A stretch of DNA of 42,037 bases. It comes from Synechococcus sp. UW140. Its GTDB lineage: Bacteria; Cyanobacteriota; Cyanobacteriia; PCC-6307; Cyanobiaceae. The notes below the pieces were generated by a model, which did not search any database, was not told the origin of the DNA, and was given only the letters and a program-made list of their open reading frames with translations. Position numbers and translations under genes: made by a program. Every line of letters begins with the position of its first letter. Position 1 is the stretch's first letter. Positions 15,773 to 24,912 of the stretch are shown here, in pieces. The stretch spans positions 1 through 42,037 of the forward strand of contig CAMCMT010000022.1 in assembly GCA_945875915.1 (NCBI GenBank), read 5' to 3'.

Positions 15773-15854
15773 GGCGAAAAAGTCAGGCAGGGGAAGGGGG
15801 TCGCTAATCAGGTCGCTCGACAGTTGCAAGCTCTGGCGAGGCAGCCAAAGGGGC

Positions 15855-16568
15855 TCAGATCGAGGGGGTGATGCGGGTGCCGATCGCCTCGCCAGCAACG
15901 GCCCGGCCGATATTGCCCGCTCCGAAGAGATCAAACACCACGATCGGAATGGCGTTGTCCTTACAGAGGGCGATGGCGGTGCTGTCCATCACGCCCAGTT
16001 CACCGCTAAGCACGTCCTGAAAGGTCAGGGTCTCGTAGCGGCGGGCATCGCTATGCAGGGTGGGGTCCTTGTCGTAGACGCCATCCACCTTGGTGGCCTT
16101 CATCACCACATCGGCGCCGATCTCGGCGGCCCGCAGGGCGGCGGTGGTGTCGGTGGTGAAGAAGGGGTTGCCGCAGCCGGCACCAAAGATCACCACCCGC
16201 CCTTTCTCCAGGTGGCGGATCGCCTTGCGGCGGATGTAGGGCTCGGCCACCTCCTGCATGCTGATGGCGCTTTGGACTCGGGTGGGTACCCCGGCCCGCT
16301 CCAGGCCGTCCTGGAGGGTGATCGCATTCATCACCGTGGCGAGCATGCCGACGTAGTCGGCCGTGGCCCGGTCCATGCCGGCGGCCGAGCCCTTGAGACC
16401 GCGAAAGATGTTGCCGCCGCCGACCACAATTGCTAGCTCGGTGCCAGTGGCCACCACGGCTGCCACATCGGTGGCGATCGATTGCACGATCGCCGGATCA
16501 ATGCCATACCCCTGATTTCCCATCAGCGCTTCGCCGCTAAGTTTGAGCAGGACACGCCGGTAGCCCAT
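15855..16568 (-). CDS. pyrH: UMP kinase
   Basis: Bacterial UMP kinase of the amino-acid-kinase fold (237 residues) that makes UDP from UMP and ATP. Motifs are LLKLSGEAL near residues 7-15, [10 protein letters not shown] (48-57), the regulatory/UMP region [19 protein letters not shown], and [12 protein letters not shown], which is strongly diagnostic. Length is normal. It sits upstream of frr and downstream of cobO on the minus strand, with a 134-bp gap to cobO that could hold its own promoter. ATG start [12 protein letters not shown]. Confidence 0.97.
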   Translation of the reverse strand: MGYRRVLLKLSGEALMGNQGYGIDPAIVQSIATDVAAVVATGTELAIVVGGGNIFRGLKGSAAGMDRATADYVGMLATVMNAITLQDGLERAGVPTRVQSAISMQEVAEPYIRRKAIRHLEKGRVVIFGAGCGNPFFTTDTTAALRAAEIGADVVMKATKVDGVYDKDPTLHSDARRYETLTFQDVLSGELGVMDSTAIALCKDNAIPIVVFDLFGAGNIGRAVAGEAIGTRITPSI

Positions 16569-16702
16569 CGGGTTCCTGGGGAAACAGTCGGCCGAACAGT
16601 AGCAAGCGTGCGGGGAGTTGGCCGATCTGGACTGGGGCGGGTTGGGTTTGGTGCGAGCGCATGCCTGGGCCAGTTCAGGGGCAACCTCGGTACGCCAGCC
16701 AA

Positions 16703-17422
16703 TCAGTACTCGATCCCGGCCTGGGCCTTGACCCCCTGTTCGCGGAACGGGTGCCGCACCATTTTCATCTCCGTGACCAGGTCGGCCCGCTCGATCAGGC
16801 CTGGGGGCGCACCGCGGCCGGTGAGGGCCACATGGGTGAGTGGTGGCCGCAGGGCCAGGCCCTCCAGCACCTGATCGAGGCCCAGGTAGCCCAGTTTGAG
16901 GGCCACATTCACCTCGTCGAGCACCACCAATTTGCGGCTGCCATCGGCCAGGTACTCGCAGGACCGTTGCCAGGCCTGCTGCACCAGCTGCCGGTCCCGC
17001 TCCCGGTCCTGGGTCTCCCAGGTGAAGCCCTCCCCGAGGGCATGCCAGGCCAGGGCCTCGCCGAACAGCTGCAGGGCCCGGGCTTCGCCCGGTTGCCAGC
17101 CCCCCTTGATGAATTGCACAACCGCCACGTGGTCGCCATGGCCCAGGCTGCGCAGCACCAGGCCCAGGGCAGCGGTGGTTTTGCCCTTGCCATCACCGGT
17201 GAACACCAACACCAATCCCTTTTCCAGGTTGCGCTCACCCACCCGTTGTTGCTGGACCTCCCGGCGCCGGGCCATGCGCCGGCGGTAGCCCTCGGCATCG
17301 GCCTCCGGGGCTAGGTCGCCACCGGGACCGAGCTCGGCGGCAGCCTGGTCCAGGCTTTGCCCGCTGGATGGCTGCTCGGGGCCGGGCTGGCCCGTTAGAT
17401 CGGCGCTAGGGCTCTGGCTCAA
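16703..17422 (-). CDS. cobO: Cob(I)alamin adenosyltransferase, CobO/BtuR type
   Basis: Transfers the adenosyl group of ATP to reduced corrinoids, in cobalamin synthesis and salvage. The P-loop is GDGKGKTT at 77-84 within [20 protein letters not shown], followed by [11 protein letters not shown], the Walker-B-like [14 protein letters not shown], and [22 protein letters not shown] near the C-terminus. Core length fits the family. The first 65 residues are an extra disordered and basic extension (239 residues in total), and the true start could be internal. TTG is the start used. Co-oriented downstream of the integrase with a 97-bp gap that holds a 21-bp tandem duplication. Confidence 0.93.
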   Translation of the reverse strand: MSQSPSADLTGQPGPEQPSSGQSLDQAAAELGPGGDLAPEADAEGYRRRMARRREVQQQRVGERNLEKGLVLVFTGDGKGKTTAALGLVLRSLGHGDHVAVVQFIKGGWQPGEARALQLFGEALAWHALGEGFTWETQDRERDRQLVQQAWQRSCEYLADGSRKLVVLDEVNVALKLGYLGLDQVLEGLALRPPLTHVALTGRGAPPGLIERADLVTEMKMVRHPFREQGVKAQAGIEY

Positions 17423-17453
17423 GGGGGCTCCGCATCAGGCCCGGCACTCTGGC

Positions 17454-17495
17454 GCCCCCGGGCCTACGGCTGTTGCCCCCGGGCCTACGGCTGTT
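17454..17495. repeat. 21-bp direct tandem duplication, intergenic
   Basis: Two perfect adjacent copies of a 21-bp unit starting GCCCCCGGGCCTACGGCTGT, in the 97-bp gap between the integrase stop and the cobO start. Each unit contains the CCCGGG palindrome. It may be simple slippage or a duplicated binding site. Confidence 0.85.
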
Positions 17496-17519
17496 GCCTT
17501 CCATAGGGGGCTGTCGCCT

Positions 17520-19022
17520 TCAGGCGGGCATTTGTCGCCGAGCCAGGGCCGCATCGACGGCCTGTTGTTGGTCCCGGCGGGTGATCCAGTGGTGGTAAGT
17601 GCGGGTGTGGATCGCCACCGAGTGGCCCATCATCCGGGCCGCCACGGTGTCGGGTAGGCCCAAGTGGATCGTGCGCACGGCCCAGGCGTGGCGCAGGTCG
17701 TAGGGGGTCAGGGAGAGGCCATAGCGGCGGAATTGCTCGGCCACCCGCCGGCCCACCTGCTGCAGGGTGGTTTGGCGCAGGTCCGTGCTCACCGGCGGCA
17801 GCTGGCCCTTGAGCTCGGCAAGCCGCGGCAGCTCGAAGGCCTCCACCCACTCCGGCTGGAAGGGCCAGATCTGGTGTTCGCCGGTCTTGCTGGTGGGCAG
17901 CACCCGGATCACCCGATCACCGCGACTGGCCAGGGCCGAGAGATCACTGAAAAAGATCTCGTGGTTGCGCAAGCCGTAGGTGGCCATCAGCCCATAGGCC
18001 AGACGCCAGCCAGGGTTGGGGATGCGCTCGCTCCAACTCAGAATTTCCTGGTCGTTAGGTAATTGGCGGAATTGGGCCACATGCAGGCCATAGCCACCGG
18101 CCCGCTCGCTCCAGTCCCCAGGCAGGGTGATTCCCTGCTGGCCGGCTAGGGCCGCCAGGGTGGTGCCGCATTGTTGGCGGCCGCGGCTGGCGCTGGGATA
18201 GCTCTCCAGCACCTGCTCCAGCAGCCAAAGCGGCGGCGCATGGGTCAGTGGCAGACCCAGCTCGCCGGCGGCTTGCTGCAGCCGGCGTAGGTAGGGCAGG
18301 TAGGCGCTGGTCCAGGTGGTGCGGCTGCCGGCCGGCGTGCGGCGGCGGCGAGGGTCGGCAAAAAACTGGTGCTTAAACGTTGCCAGGATCGGAGCGAACT
18401 CACCATGGGCCCAAGGGAAACGGCCCGGGGGCCCGGATTGGGGACCAGGGGGCCCGGCTGGCTGGGCCGGCCGCTGTTGGCCTGGGCGCCGGGCCTGGCT
18501 TGGAACGCTGGGACGGCGCTGCCGGGGCGTGGCTCTGGGATCACCAAGGTTTTGGCGATGGGGGGCGGGGCTGGTTGGCGGCTGCGCCGAAATCGGGACC
18601 AAGCCCGCTGGCTTGGCTTGAATCTGGCTCCAGTCCTCCCAATGGAAGCGCTGCAGTTGCAGCTGTTGCAGCAGCCGGCGCAGCTGCAGCCGCGCCTGCT
18701 CCAGGCCATCGGCGTCGGCTCTTAGCCCCAGGCTGAGGCGTTGCACTGGATGGGCGCCGGAACCGCGGCGACAGGGCAAGGGCCCCCGGAGGCCCAGGCG
18801 GTTGCCGCGCCGCTCCAAACGCAGGGCAACGCCAGTAGCGGCCAGTAGAGCGTTCTGGCGCTGGATCTCGGCATCTAAGGCAGAGTCCGGGGTGGCCTCC
18901 GGGGGAATGGGTGCTTCGCGATCGTTGGCAGAATTGCTTGGAGGTAGCGGATTGGCCGCCACGGGGGGCTGGGGATCGGTCGCCTGCGGTTGGGGCATCG
19001 GCACGTCTGCTTTTTGTCCCAA
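17520..19022 (-). CDS. Tyrosine recombinase/integrase-family protein, chromosomal orphan
   Basis: 500-residue phage-integrase-superfamily protein. The catalytic domain has Arg352 (YGLRNHEI), Lys379 (PTSKTGEHQIWPF), Arg444 in YDLRHAWAVR, His467 (MMGHSV) and the nucleophile Tyr476 (HTRTYHHWI). The first His of the usual HxxR box is Tyr441. An arm-like N-terminal domain (about 50-135) and a core-binding domain (about 205-320) are separated by a Pro/Arg/Gln-rich linker of about 65 residues. No phage genes, tRNA or obvious att repeats are next to it. It lies between cobO and hemH among core genes, so it looks like a resident protein, not part of a recent element. TTG start; an ATG eight codons in (18998) is an alternative. 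The protein is near-complete in motifs and probably active. Confidence 0.85.
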   Translation of the reverse strand: MGQKADVPMPQPQATDPQPPVAANPLPPSNSANDREAPIPPEATPDSALDAEIQRQNALLAATGVALRLERRGNRLGLRGPLPCRRGSGAHPVQRLSLGLRADADGLEQARLQLRRLLQQLQLQRFHWEDWSQIQAKPAGLVPISAQPPTSPAPHRQNLGDPRATPRQRRPSVPSQARRPGQQRPAQPAGPPGPQSGPPGRFPWAHGEFAPILATFKHQFFADPRRRRTPAGSRTTWTSAYLPYLRRLQQAAGELGLPLTHAPPLWLLEQVLESYPSASRGRQQCGTTLAALAGQQGITLPGDWSERAGGYGLHVAQFRQLPNDQEILSWSERIPNPGWRLAYGLMATYGLRNHEIFFSDLSALASRGDRVIRVLPTSKTGEHQIWPFQPEWVEAFELPRLAELKGQLPPVSTDLRQTTLQQVGRRVAEQFRRYGLSLTPYDLRHAWAVRTIHLGLPDTVAARMMGHSVAIHTRTYHHWITRRDQQQAVDAALARRQMPA

Positions 19023-19120
19023 CGGAGGGCTGACCCTATCGATGGCATGGCGGTCGCGCCAGGCCCAGCTCCGGCGCTGCAGCGTTACGCTCAGGGAATT
19101 CCCGTCGACAAACCTGGGGC

Positions 19121-20296
19121 ATGACCAAGGTCGGCGTACTTTTGCTGAACCTCGGTGGCCCAGAGCGCATCGAGGATGTGGGGCCTTTTCTCTACAACCT
19201 TTTTGCGGACCCGGAAATTATCCGGCTGCCGACCCCGGCTCTTCAAAAGCCCCTGGCCTGGTTGATCAGCACCCTGCGCAGCGGTAAGTCGAAGGCGGCC
19301 TACCGCTCGATCGGGGGGGGCTCACCTCTGCGCCGTATCACCGAGCACCAGGCGCGCGAGCTCCAGAGCGAGCTACGCCATCGCCAGATTGAAGCCACCA
19401 CCTATGTGGCGATGCGCTACTGGCATCCCTTTACCGAATCGGCGGTGGCCGATATCAAGGCCGATGGCATTGAGGAAGTGGTGGTGCTGCCCCTCTATCC
19501 CCATTTCTCGATCAGCACTAGCGGTTCCAGCTTCCGGGAACTGCAGCGCTTGCGCCAGCGGGATCCAGCCTTTGAGCGCCTGCCGATCCGCTGCATTCGC
19601 AGCTACTACGACGATCCGGGCTATATCGGGGCCATGGCCGAGTTGATCGCCAAGGAAATCCAGAGCTGCGGGGTGCCGAGCACGGCCCATATTTTTTTCA
19701 GCGCCCATGGGGTGCCGAAGAGCTACGTGGAGGAGGCGGGCGATCCCTACCAAGCTGAGATTGAGGCCTGCGCTGACTTAATCATCGAGCGCCTCCAGGC
19801 CCAGCTGGGCCACTCCAACCCCTTCACCCTGGCCTACCAAAGCCGGGTCGGTCCGGTCGAATGGCTGCGGCCCTACACCGACGATGCCCTGCACCAGCTG
19901 GGCGCCGATGGGGTCAAGGATTTGGTGGTGGTGCCGATCAGTTTCGTGAGCGAGCACATCGAAACTCTCGAAGAAATCGACATCGAGTACCGGGAAATTG
20001 CCACCGAGGCTGGGGTGACCAACTTCCGTCGGGTGCCCGCCCTCGATATCACACCCAGCTTCATCATGGGGCTCGCCGACCTAGTGCAGCGCGCCCTGGC
20101 GGGCCCGGAGGTGAACCTGGATCAGGCTGCGGAACTATCCCGCACGGTCAAGCTCTACCCCCAGGACAAGTGGGCCTGGGGCTGGAACAACAGTTCCGAA
20201 GTTTGGAATGGGCGCCTGGCCATGCTGGGCTTTTCGGCTTTCCTGTTGGAGTTGATTAGTGGCCAGGGGCCCTTGCATGCCTTGGGGTTGCTTTAG
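19121..20296 (+). CDS. hemH: Ferrochelatase with C-terminal chlorophyll-binding-like helix
   Basis: Inserts iron into protoporphyrin IX, the last step of heme synthesis and the branch point with chlorophyll. Motifs are LLLNLGGPE at the N-terminus, YWHPFTES near 100-107, [15 protein letters not shown], and the catalytic His196 in [19 protein letters not shown]. The last 40 residues (about 351-391) form the CAB-like extension known from cyanobacterial and plastid ferrochelatases: a tryptophan-rich linker (WAWGWNN) then [20 protein letters not shown], with the ExxNGRxAM chlorophyll-binding signature. The extension is thylakoid-associated and thought to tune tetrapyrrole flow. ATG start [10 protein letters not shown]. 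Divergent from the integrase gene with 98 bp between starts. Confidence 0.97.
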   Translation: MTKVGVLLLNLGGPERIEDVGPFLYNLFADPEIIRLPTPALQKPLAWLISTLRSGKSKAAYRSIGGGSPLRRITEHQARELQSELRHRQIEATTYVAMRYWHPFTESAVADIKADGIEEVVVLPLYPHFSISTSGSSFRELQRLRQRDPAFERLPIRCIRSYYDDPGYIGAMAELIAKEIQSCGVPSTAHIFFSAHGVPKSYVEEAGDPYQAEIEACADLIIERLQAQLGHSNPFTLAYQSRVGPVEWLRPYTDDALHQLGADGVKDLVVVPISFVSEHIETLEEIDIEYREIATEAGVTNFRRVPALDITPSFIMGLADLVQRALAGPEVNLDQAAELSRTVKLYPQDKWAWGWNNSSEVWNGRLAMLGFSAFLLELISGQGPLHALGLL

Positions 20297-20342
20297 GGCC
20301 GCCGGCCCTGGGGCCAGTTCGCCTCCGGCGTCCATCCCAGGG

Positions 20343-20903
20343 TTGCAGTCCAACTGGTCTGGCCGACTAGGCGCCTGGAATCGCTTGCTTCCCTGGGACT
20401 TGCTACTGGCCGGGGCCCTGCTTTCAGCGATGGCGGCGCCAGCCCAGGCCGAACCCCGCTGGCGCCGGGGTGTCTTCCCGGTGGTGAGCTTTTTTGGGTA
20501 CACCAGCCATTTCGGGCTGCGGGCCGGCCCCGGCGGCACGGAGCCCCATTACGGCCTCGATATTGCCGCCCCGCTTGGCTCTCCGATTCGCAACTGGTGG
20601 GGGGGCTTTGTCAGCGATGTGCTGGCCGGGGGGGCCTGTGGCAATGGCCTGGTGATCAGCTCCGGACCCTATGAGCACCTCTATTGCCACCTGGCTGGCG
20701 AGGTCACTGGTGGCGTTTACCGCAGTGGCGAGGTCCTGGTGGCCAGCGGCCAACGGCTCCAGGCCGGCGAACTGATCGGCCATGTCGGCATCACCGGCCG
20801 CACCACCGGCCCCCACCTGCACTGGGGCATCCGTTATCGGGGCCAGTGGCTAGATCCGGCCGTGATCCTGCGGGCCATGGCGATGGCCCGCAGGGGGGGC
20901 TAA
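20343..20903 (+). CDS. Secreted M23-family peptidase (LytM-like)
   Basis: 186 residues from a TTG at 20343. A signal peptide with hydrophobic core LLLAGALLSAMAAPAQA ends at a likely AQA-EP cleavage site. The metallopeptidase domain has zinc ligands H69 and D73 in HYGLDIAAP and the H158-x-H160 pair in GPHLHWGIRYRG. The GxG-type loops around LVISSGPYEHLYCHL and VGITGRTTG fit the lysostaphin/LytM fold. All ligands are present, so it could cut peptidoglycan peptide bridges in the periplasm. An open frame runs upstream into hemH from 20259 but reads poorly. It follows hemH in the same direction after 46 bp. Confidence 0.87.
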   Translation: MQSNWSGRLGAWNRLLPWDLLLAGALLSAMAAPAQAEPRWRRGVFPVVSFFGYTSHFGLRAGPGGTEPHYGLDIAAPLGSPIRNWWGGFVSDVLAGGACGNGLVISSGPYEHLYCHLAGEVTGGVYRSGEVLVASGQRLQAGELIGHVGITGRTTGPHLHWGIRYRGQWLDPAVILRAMAMARRGG

Positions 20904-21054
20904 GCCAGGGCCGCAATAGCGATCGGCCGCGGTGCCCGGCCCCCTGGATGGGTTGCCGCGTTTGGGCGCCATACAACAGCTGGTCGCTCCAGCCCCCATC
21001 GCGGAGGCAAGCCCTTAGGGTTGGTTATCGCTGTTGTCGGTGCTGGCTGTCGTC

Positions 21055-22908
21055 GTGACCCTGACCTCCGTATCTGCCGCGGCTGAGACCGCCATCGCTT
21101 CCTACCCGGTTCGGGTGAACGGCGGCTATGCCCTGATGGATGCCTTGCATCGCCATGGTGTTGACCATATTTTCGGCTACCCAGGCGGGGCCATCCTGCC
21201 GATCTACGACGAATTGCACAAGGCCGAGTCCCGGGGCTGGCTAAAGCACATTCTGGTGCGCCATGAGCAGGGCGGTAGCCATGCGGCCGATGCCTATGCC
21301 CGCGCCTCCGGAAAGGTGGGAGTTTGTTTCGGCACTTCCGGCCCGGGTGCCACCAACCTGGTTACCGGCATCGCTACGGCCCAGATGGATTCGGTGCCGA
21401 TGGTGGTGATCACCGGTCAGGTGCCGCGGGCCTCGATCGGCACTGATGCCTTTCAAGAAACCGACATCTTCGGCATCACCCTGCCGATCGTGAAGCATTC
21501 CTGGGTGGTGCGTGATCCCGCCGACATCGGCCGGATCGTGGCGGAAGCTTTCCTGATCGCCTCCACGGGTCGGCCTGGTCCGGTGCTGATCGATGTGCCC
21601 AAGGATGTGGGCCTCGAAGAGTTTGAGTACTCGCCGGTGGAGCCCGGTTCGGCCATGCCCGCCGGCTACCGCCTGCCGGCGCCAGCCCATCCCGAATCGA
21701 TCACCCAGGCCCTAGAGCTGATTCGCCAGGCCCATCGCCCCCTTCTATACGTGGGCGGCGGTGCGATCAGTTCCGGCGCCCATGGGGTGATCCACCAGCT
21801 GGCCGAACGGTTCCGGCTGCCTGTCACCACCACGCTGATGGGCAAGGGAGCCTTCGATGAAACCCATCCCCTGGCTGTGGGCATGCTCGGCATGCATGGC
21901 ACCGCCTACGCCAATTTTGCGGTTACCGAGTGTGATCTGTTGATTGCAGCTGGGGCCCGTTTCGATGATCGGGTTACGGGCCGGCTCGACAGTTTTGCCC
22001 CCCGGGCCCGGGTGATCCACATCGATATCGATGCGGCCGAAGTGGGCAAGAACCGGGTGCCTGAGGTGCCGATCGTGGCCGATGTGCACCAGGCGATCGC
22101 GGCCATGCTTGCCGCCTCCACGGGTGAGGCCCCTTCGGGTCGCACCGAGGTCTGGCTTGAGCGCATCGCCCGTTGGAAACATCATTACCCCCTGGTAGTT
22201 CCGATCCCGGAAGGGGAAATCGCCCCCCAGGAGGTGGTGATCGCCCTGCAGGAACTGGCACCCAAGGCCTATATCACCACTGACGTGGGCCAGCACCAGA
22301 TGTGGGCCGCTCAATTTCTTCATACCGGCCCGCGTCGTTGGATCAGCAGCGCCGGCCTGGGCACCATGGGCTTTGGCATGCCCGCCGCCCTGGGCGTGCA
22401 GACCGCTTTCCCCGAGGAGCAGGTGATTTGTGTGGCTGGCGATGCCAGCATTTTGATGAACATTCAGGAATTGGGCACCCTGTCCCAGTACCAGCTGCCC
22501 GTGAAGGTGGTGATCATCAACAACGGTTGGCAGGGCATGGTGCGCCAATGGCAGGAAAGTTTCTATGGAGAGCGCTATTCCGCCTCGGAAATGACCGGCG
22601 GGATGCCCAATTTCGAGGCCCTGGCCGAGGCCTTTGGGGTTAAGGGGATCACTATCACCAAGCGAGAGGACCTGCACCCTGGCCTGCGCCAAGCCCTGGA
22701 CCATCCAGGTCCGGCTTTCGTCAATGTGGTGGTGCGGCGGGGTGAGAACTGTTATCCGATGGTCCCCCCCGGCGCTAGCAATGCTCAGATGGTGGGCTTG
22801 CCTAGCCATCCGGAATTGGCCATCGACACGAGTCGCCAGTGCAACGCCTGTGGCAGTACCACCGAGAGCGCCCACCACTTCTGCCCCAGCTGTGGGGCAA
22901 AGCTCTGA
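21055..22908 (+). CDS. ilvB: Acetolactate synthase large subunit with C-terminal zinc ribbon
   Basis: Thiamine-diphosphate and FAD enzyme that makes acetolactate for Val, Leu and Ile. Landmarks are [15 protein letters not shown] (about 40-54), catalytic Glu71 in [19 protein letters not shown], the FAD domain with [12 protein letters not shown], and the TPP/Mg motif [15 protein letters not shown], with [16 protein letters not shown] after it. The last 22 residues add a zinc-ribbon-like knuckle with Cys 596, 599, 610 and 613 (CNAC... CPSC), which is not part of the standard enzyme. The GTG at 21055 gives [11 protein letters not shown]; a TTG at 21034 would add seven hydrophobic residues. The regulatory subunit gene is not in the window. 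Confidence 0.96.
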   Translation: MTLTSVSAAAETAIASYPVRVNGGYALMDALHRHGVDHIFGYPGGAILPIYDELHKAESRGWLKHILVRHEQGGSHAADAYARASGKVGVCFGTSGPGATNLVTGIATAQMDSVPMVVITGQVPRASIGTDAFQETDIFGITLPIVKHSWVVRDPADIGRIVAEAFLIASTGRPGPVLIDVPKDVGLEEFEYSPVEPGSAMPAGYRLPAPAHPESITQALELIRQAHRPLLYVGGGAISSGAHGVIHQLAERFRLPVTTTLMGKGAFDETHPLAVGMLGMHGTAYANFAVTECDLLIAAGARFDDRVTGRLDSFAPRARVIHIDIDAAEVGKNRVPEVPIVADVHQAIAAMLAASTGEAPSGRTEVWLERIARWKHHYPLVVPIPEGEIAPQEVVIALQELAPKAYITTDVGQHQMWAAQFLHTGPRRWISSAGLGTMGFGMPAALGVQTAFPEEQVICVAGDASILMNIQELGTLSQYQLPVKVVIINNGWQGMVRQWQESFYGERYSASEMTGGMPNFEALAEAFGVKGITITKREDLHPGLRQALDHPGPAFVNVVVRRGENCYPMVPPGASNAQMVGLPSHPELAIDTSRQCNACGSTTESAHHFCPSCGAKL

Positions 22909-23003
22909 CAATCCCTTTCCGGTTCCAATCTGGCTGCTTCGCTAAAGCTGATGGCAGGAGATCGTCCTCCCCTTGGTCGGCGGGACTGGCCCGGCTAGGG
23001 CTT

Positions 23004-23393
23004 GTGATGCTCCTAGGCGCCATGGTCCTGTTCGGCTCCCCCCTAGCCCTCCAGGCCGCGGAGGTACTGCAGGTGCGCAGTGGCACGCTCCTCCAAATCG
23101 GCGATGGCAACCGCAATTACACCGTGCGGCTCGCCTGCCTGGCCGTGACCCCGGAGGCCAATGCCGAGGCCGTGGCCTGGTTGCGCCAGCAGCTGCCGCG
23201 CCGGAGCCGGGTCAACCTGCGGCCTGTGGGCAGCGAGGATGGCATCCTGATTGCCAGGGTTAACCGGCTGGAGGGCGGCGTCGGCTCTCCATCAAGTTCC
23301 GCTAGAGCTACGGGCAACTCACCAGGTCCTGACCTGGCCCTGGGCCTGGTAGATGCCGCCTTGGCCAGCTGGCTGCCAAACTGCAGCTTCTGA
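23004..23393 (+). CDS. Small secreted protein with OB-fold/thermonuclease-like segment
   Basis: About 129 residues. A hydrophobic signal segment (LLGAMVLFGSPLALQAA) is followed by EVLQVRSGTLLQIGDGNRNY and TVRLACLAVTP. This resembles the first strands of a staphylococcal-nuclease OB fold (start of the substrate loop, DGNRNYTVRLA), then EAVAWLRQQLPRRSRVNLRPVG. The catalytic Arg/Glu set of a true nuclease is not complete, so enzyme activity is doubtful. The start is uncertain: GTG 23004 or ATG 23007 are the first candidates in frame after ilvB, but they leave few positive charges before the hydrophobic core; a non-standard upstream start cannot be excluded. The next gene follows after 27 bp. Confidence 0.6.
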   Translation: MMLLGAMVLFGSPLALQAAEVLQVRSGTLLQIGDGNRNYTVRLACLAVTPEANAEAVAWLRQQLPRRSRVNLRPVGSEDGILIARVNRLEGGVGSPSSSARATGNSPGPDLALGLVDAALASWLPNCSF

Positions 23394-23420
23394 CGCCTGT
23401 CGGCGAGGTTTGGCCAGTCC

Positions 23421-23621
23421 ATGGGGATCAATCGCACTGCCAAGGGCATCGTGCTGGTGCCGACCTTGTTGCTCGGAGCAGCCTTCCTGTCTGCCGCCGC
23501 CTGGCTAGATGGCGAGGCGGCGGCCAACAGGCCCCTGGCCCTAGGCCTTGGCTTGATCTTGATCGGCGCCGGGCTGCTCGCCCAGCTCTTGCCCGAGCCG
23601 CCCCAGGAAGGGGCCGATTGA
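23421..23621 (+). CDS. Small two-helix membrane protein
   Basis: 66 residues: MGINRTAKG, a first transmembrane helix (IVLVPTLLLGAAFLSAAAWL), a short polar loop (DGEAAANRP) and a second helix (LALGLGLILIGAGLLAQLL), then an acidic tail. The clean helical hairpin and its position 27 bp after the preceding gene support a real gene. Function unknown; the family is not one I can name. Confidence 0.65.
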   Translation: MGINRTAKGIVLVPTLLLGAAFLSAAAWLDGEAAANRPLALGLGLILIGAGLLAQLLPEPPQEGAD

Positions 23622-23726
23622 GGCGCCAGCCCGGCCCCGGGAGTTTTCAGGTGGAGCTTCTGAAACCACTTCATGGAGAGTCCCTTGCGGTGAGAAGGGC
23701 GCCTGTGCACCCTCGCCGGCGGCGGC

Positions 23727-24593
23727 TTACTGGGCTGGCAGGGCGGCCGCTGGTCCAGGGGGTTGACTGACAGGAGTTTGGCTAGACGAGAGCCGTTGGG
23801 GTTGGGCCTTGGGGTCTGGACGTTGCTGCTTGAATTGAGGCTGCTTCTGAACCAATTGGAAGTAATCAGCTGTCGGGAAGATTACATAGCGATCCTGGGG
23901 TGATTGGATGATCTGGCGTAGAACGGCGGAGAGGTCAGCCACTTGGGTTTCGAGGCTGGCCCGTTTGGCAGGGGGGACTTTGGCGATTGCCGCCTGGAGG
24001 GAGGCGTAGCCCATGAAGAACACCAGCTTGGGCTCGGCTGGCGCCGTGGCTTTGCCAGCCGGATCGGTTCCAGCCAGGCTCAAGAAGGGTTTGGTGAAAA
24101 ACACCGGTATGGCAAGGCCCTCCTGAATCTTTTTGTCGCTAACGCCCTGCTGTTTCAGCATCAAGCCGGCCTGTTGGCGGTCGGCCGGGCTGCTGATCAC
24201 CGGTGCCACCAGGATGCGATTTTTGTCCTTGAGTTGCAACTGCAATTGCTTGACCTTGGTAGTCATGTCATTGAGGGGAATGGCGACCAGCTTGGCCAGT
24301 AGTCTGGGATTGGCCTTCTGCAGAATTGCCAGTTCGGCTTCGGCTTTTGCCCTTTCCAGGTAGAGGGGGAGGACCAGGGTCTTGTCCTTGGCAATGGGCA
24401 GGGGCACCCCCTTGCTGTCGGTGAGAACGAAGACCGGAACGACCGCCAGCTTCTTGAGCGCGTCTGCCTCGGGGATCGCCTGGACTGGGATTACTGCCAA
24501 CTGGAGGCTGGCGGTAACTAGAAGGAGTTTTACGACCGAATTGTGCTGGTATTTTATTAAAAATATGCGCAATGATTGCTGTAATTGCCGCAT
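23727..24593 (-). CDS. Tic22-like periplasmic protein
   Basis: 288 residues from the ATG at 24593 (MRQLQQSLRIFLIKYQ). A long signal peptide ends near VIPVQA. The mature part starts AIPEADALKKLAVVPVFVLTDSKGVPLPI, typical of the Tic22 family. Two similar alpha/beta halves follow, each with a PVF or VFF strand (LAVVPVFVLTD and GLAIPVFFTKP), and a disordered Pro/Gln tail closes the protein. Cyanobacterial Tic22 is a soluble periplasmic/lumenal chaperone-like protein linked to outer-membrane biogenesis. The frame extends to an upstream ATG (24668), but that would put 25 extra residues before the signal peptide. The gene has a lower GC content than its neighbours and an AT-rich 5' end. Confidence 0.8.
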   Translation of the reverse strand: MRQLQQSLRIFLIKYQHNSVVKLLLVTASLQLAVIPVQAIPEADALKKLAVVPVFVLTDSKGVPLPIAKDKTLVLPLYLERAKAEAELAILQKANPRLLAKLVAIPLNDMTTKVKQLQLQLKDKNRILVAPVISSPADRQQAGLMLKQQGVSDKKIQEGLAIPVFFTKPFLSLAGTDPAGKATAPAEPKLVFFMGYASLQAAIAKVPPAKRASLETQVADLSAVLRQIIQSPQDRYVIFPTADYFQLVQKQPQFKQQRPDPKAQPQRLSSSQTPVSQPPGPAAALPAQ

Positions 24594-24772
24594 TGATCTG
24601 GCAGATGTGATCACCGGCTTGGTCACGGGAATACCCCTAATCTGACAGCGGTACGCGGTGGCGGTCATGGCAGGAACCGGCTCCGTTTGACCCCGCCATC
24701 TTGGGCCCTCATCGGGTTGGCCGCCCGGGGCCTTTGGCGTCCCGGCCTCTGCCTATGGGGCTTTTTCTAGAC

Positions 24773-24817
24773 GCCAACCAGCGCAGGCAGCCCTTTGGGG
24801 CGCCTGCGCTGGTTGGC
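24773..24817. repeat. Long perfect inverted repeat (16-bp stem)
   Basis: GCCAACCAGCGCAGGC at 24773-24788 is exactly complementary to 24802-24817. The 13-nt loop can add four more pairs (GCCC/GGGC) after a bulged A. No T-run follows on either strand, though CTTTTT precedes it on the plus strand. It could be a bidirectional transcript end, a protein-binding site or a small RNA hairpin. Confidence 0.85.
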
Positions 24818-24912
24818 CCAGAGGGCAGTGATCTTGCGGCCCTGGCTGCCCAGGGTTGGGCCCACCAGCCCCTTCCTCCAGAGGCGAAACCCGGTCTCGT
24901 TTTAGGAGCCGC

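Noticed and set aside
15773-15934. N-terminal extension of ribosome-recycling factor
   Set aside because: It would overlap pyrH and gives an unusual length; the ATG at 15772 gives the standard protein.
17520-19022. Integrase as marker of a prophage or genomic island
   Set aside because: No phage structural genes, tRNA target or flanking direct repeats are visible, and neighbours on both sides are core genes.
21745-22911. 388-residue minus-strand frame over ilvB
   Set aside because: Antisense to conserved TPP-enzyme motifs; composition is a mirror effect of codon bias.
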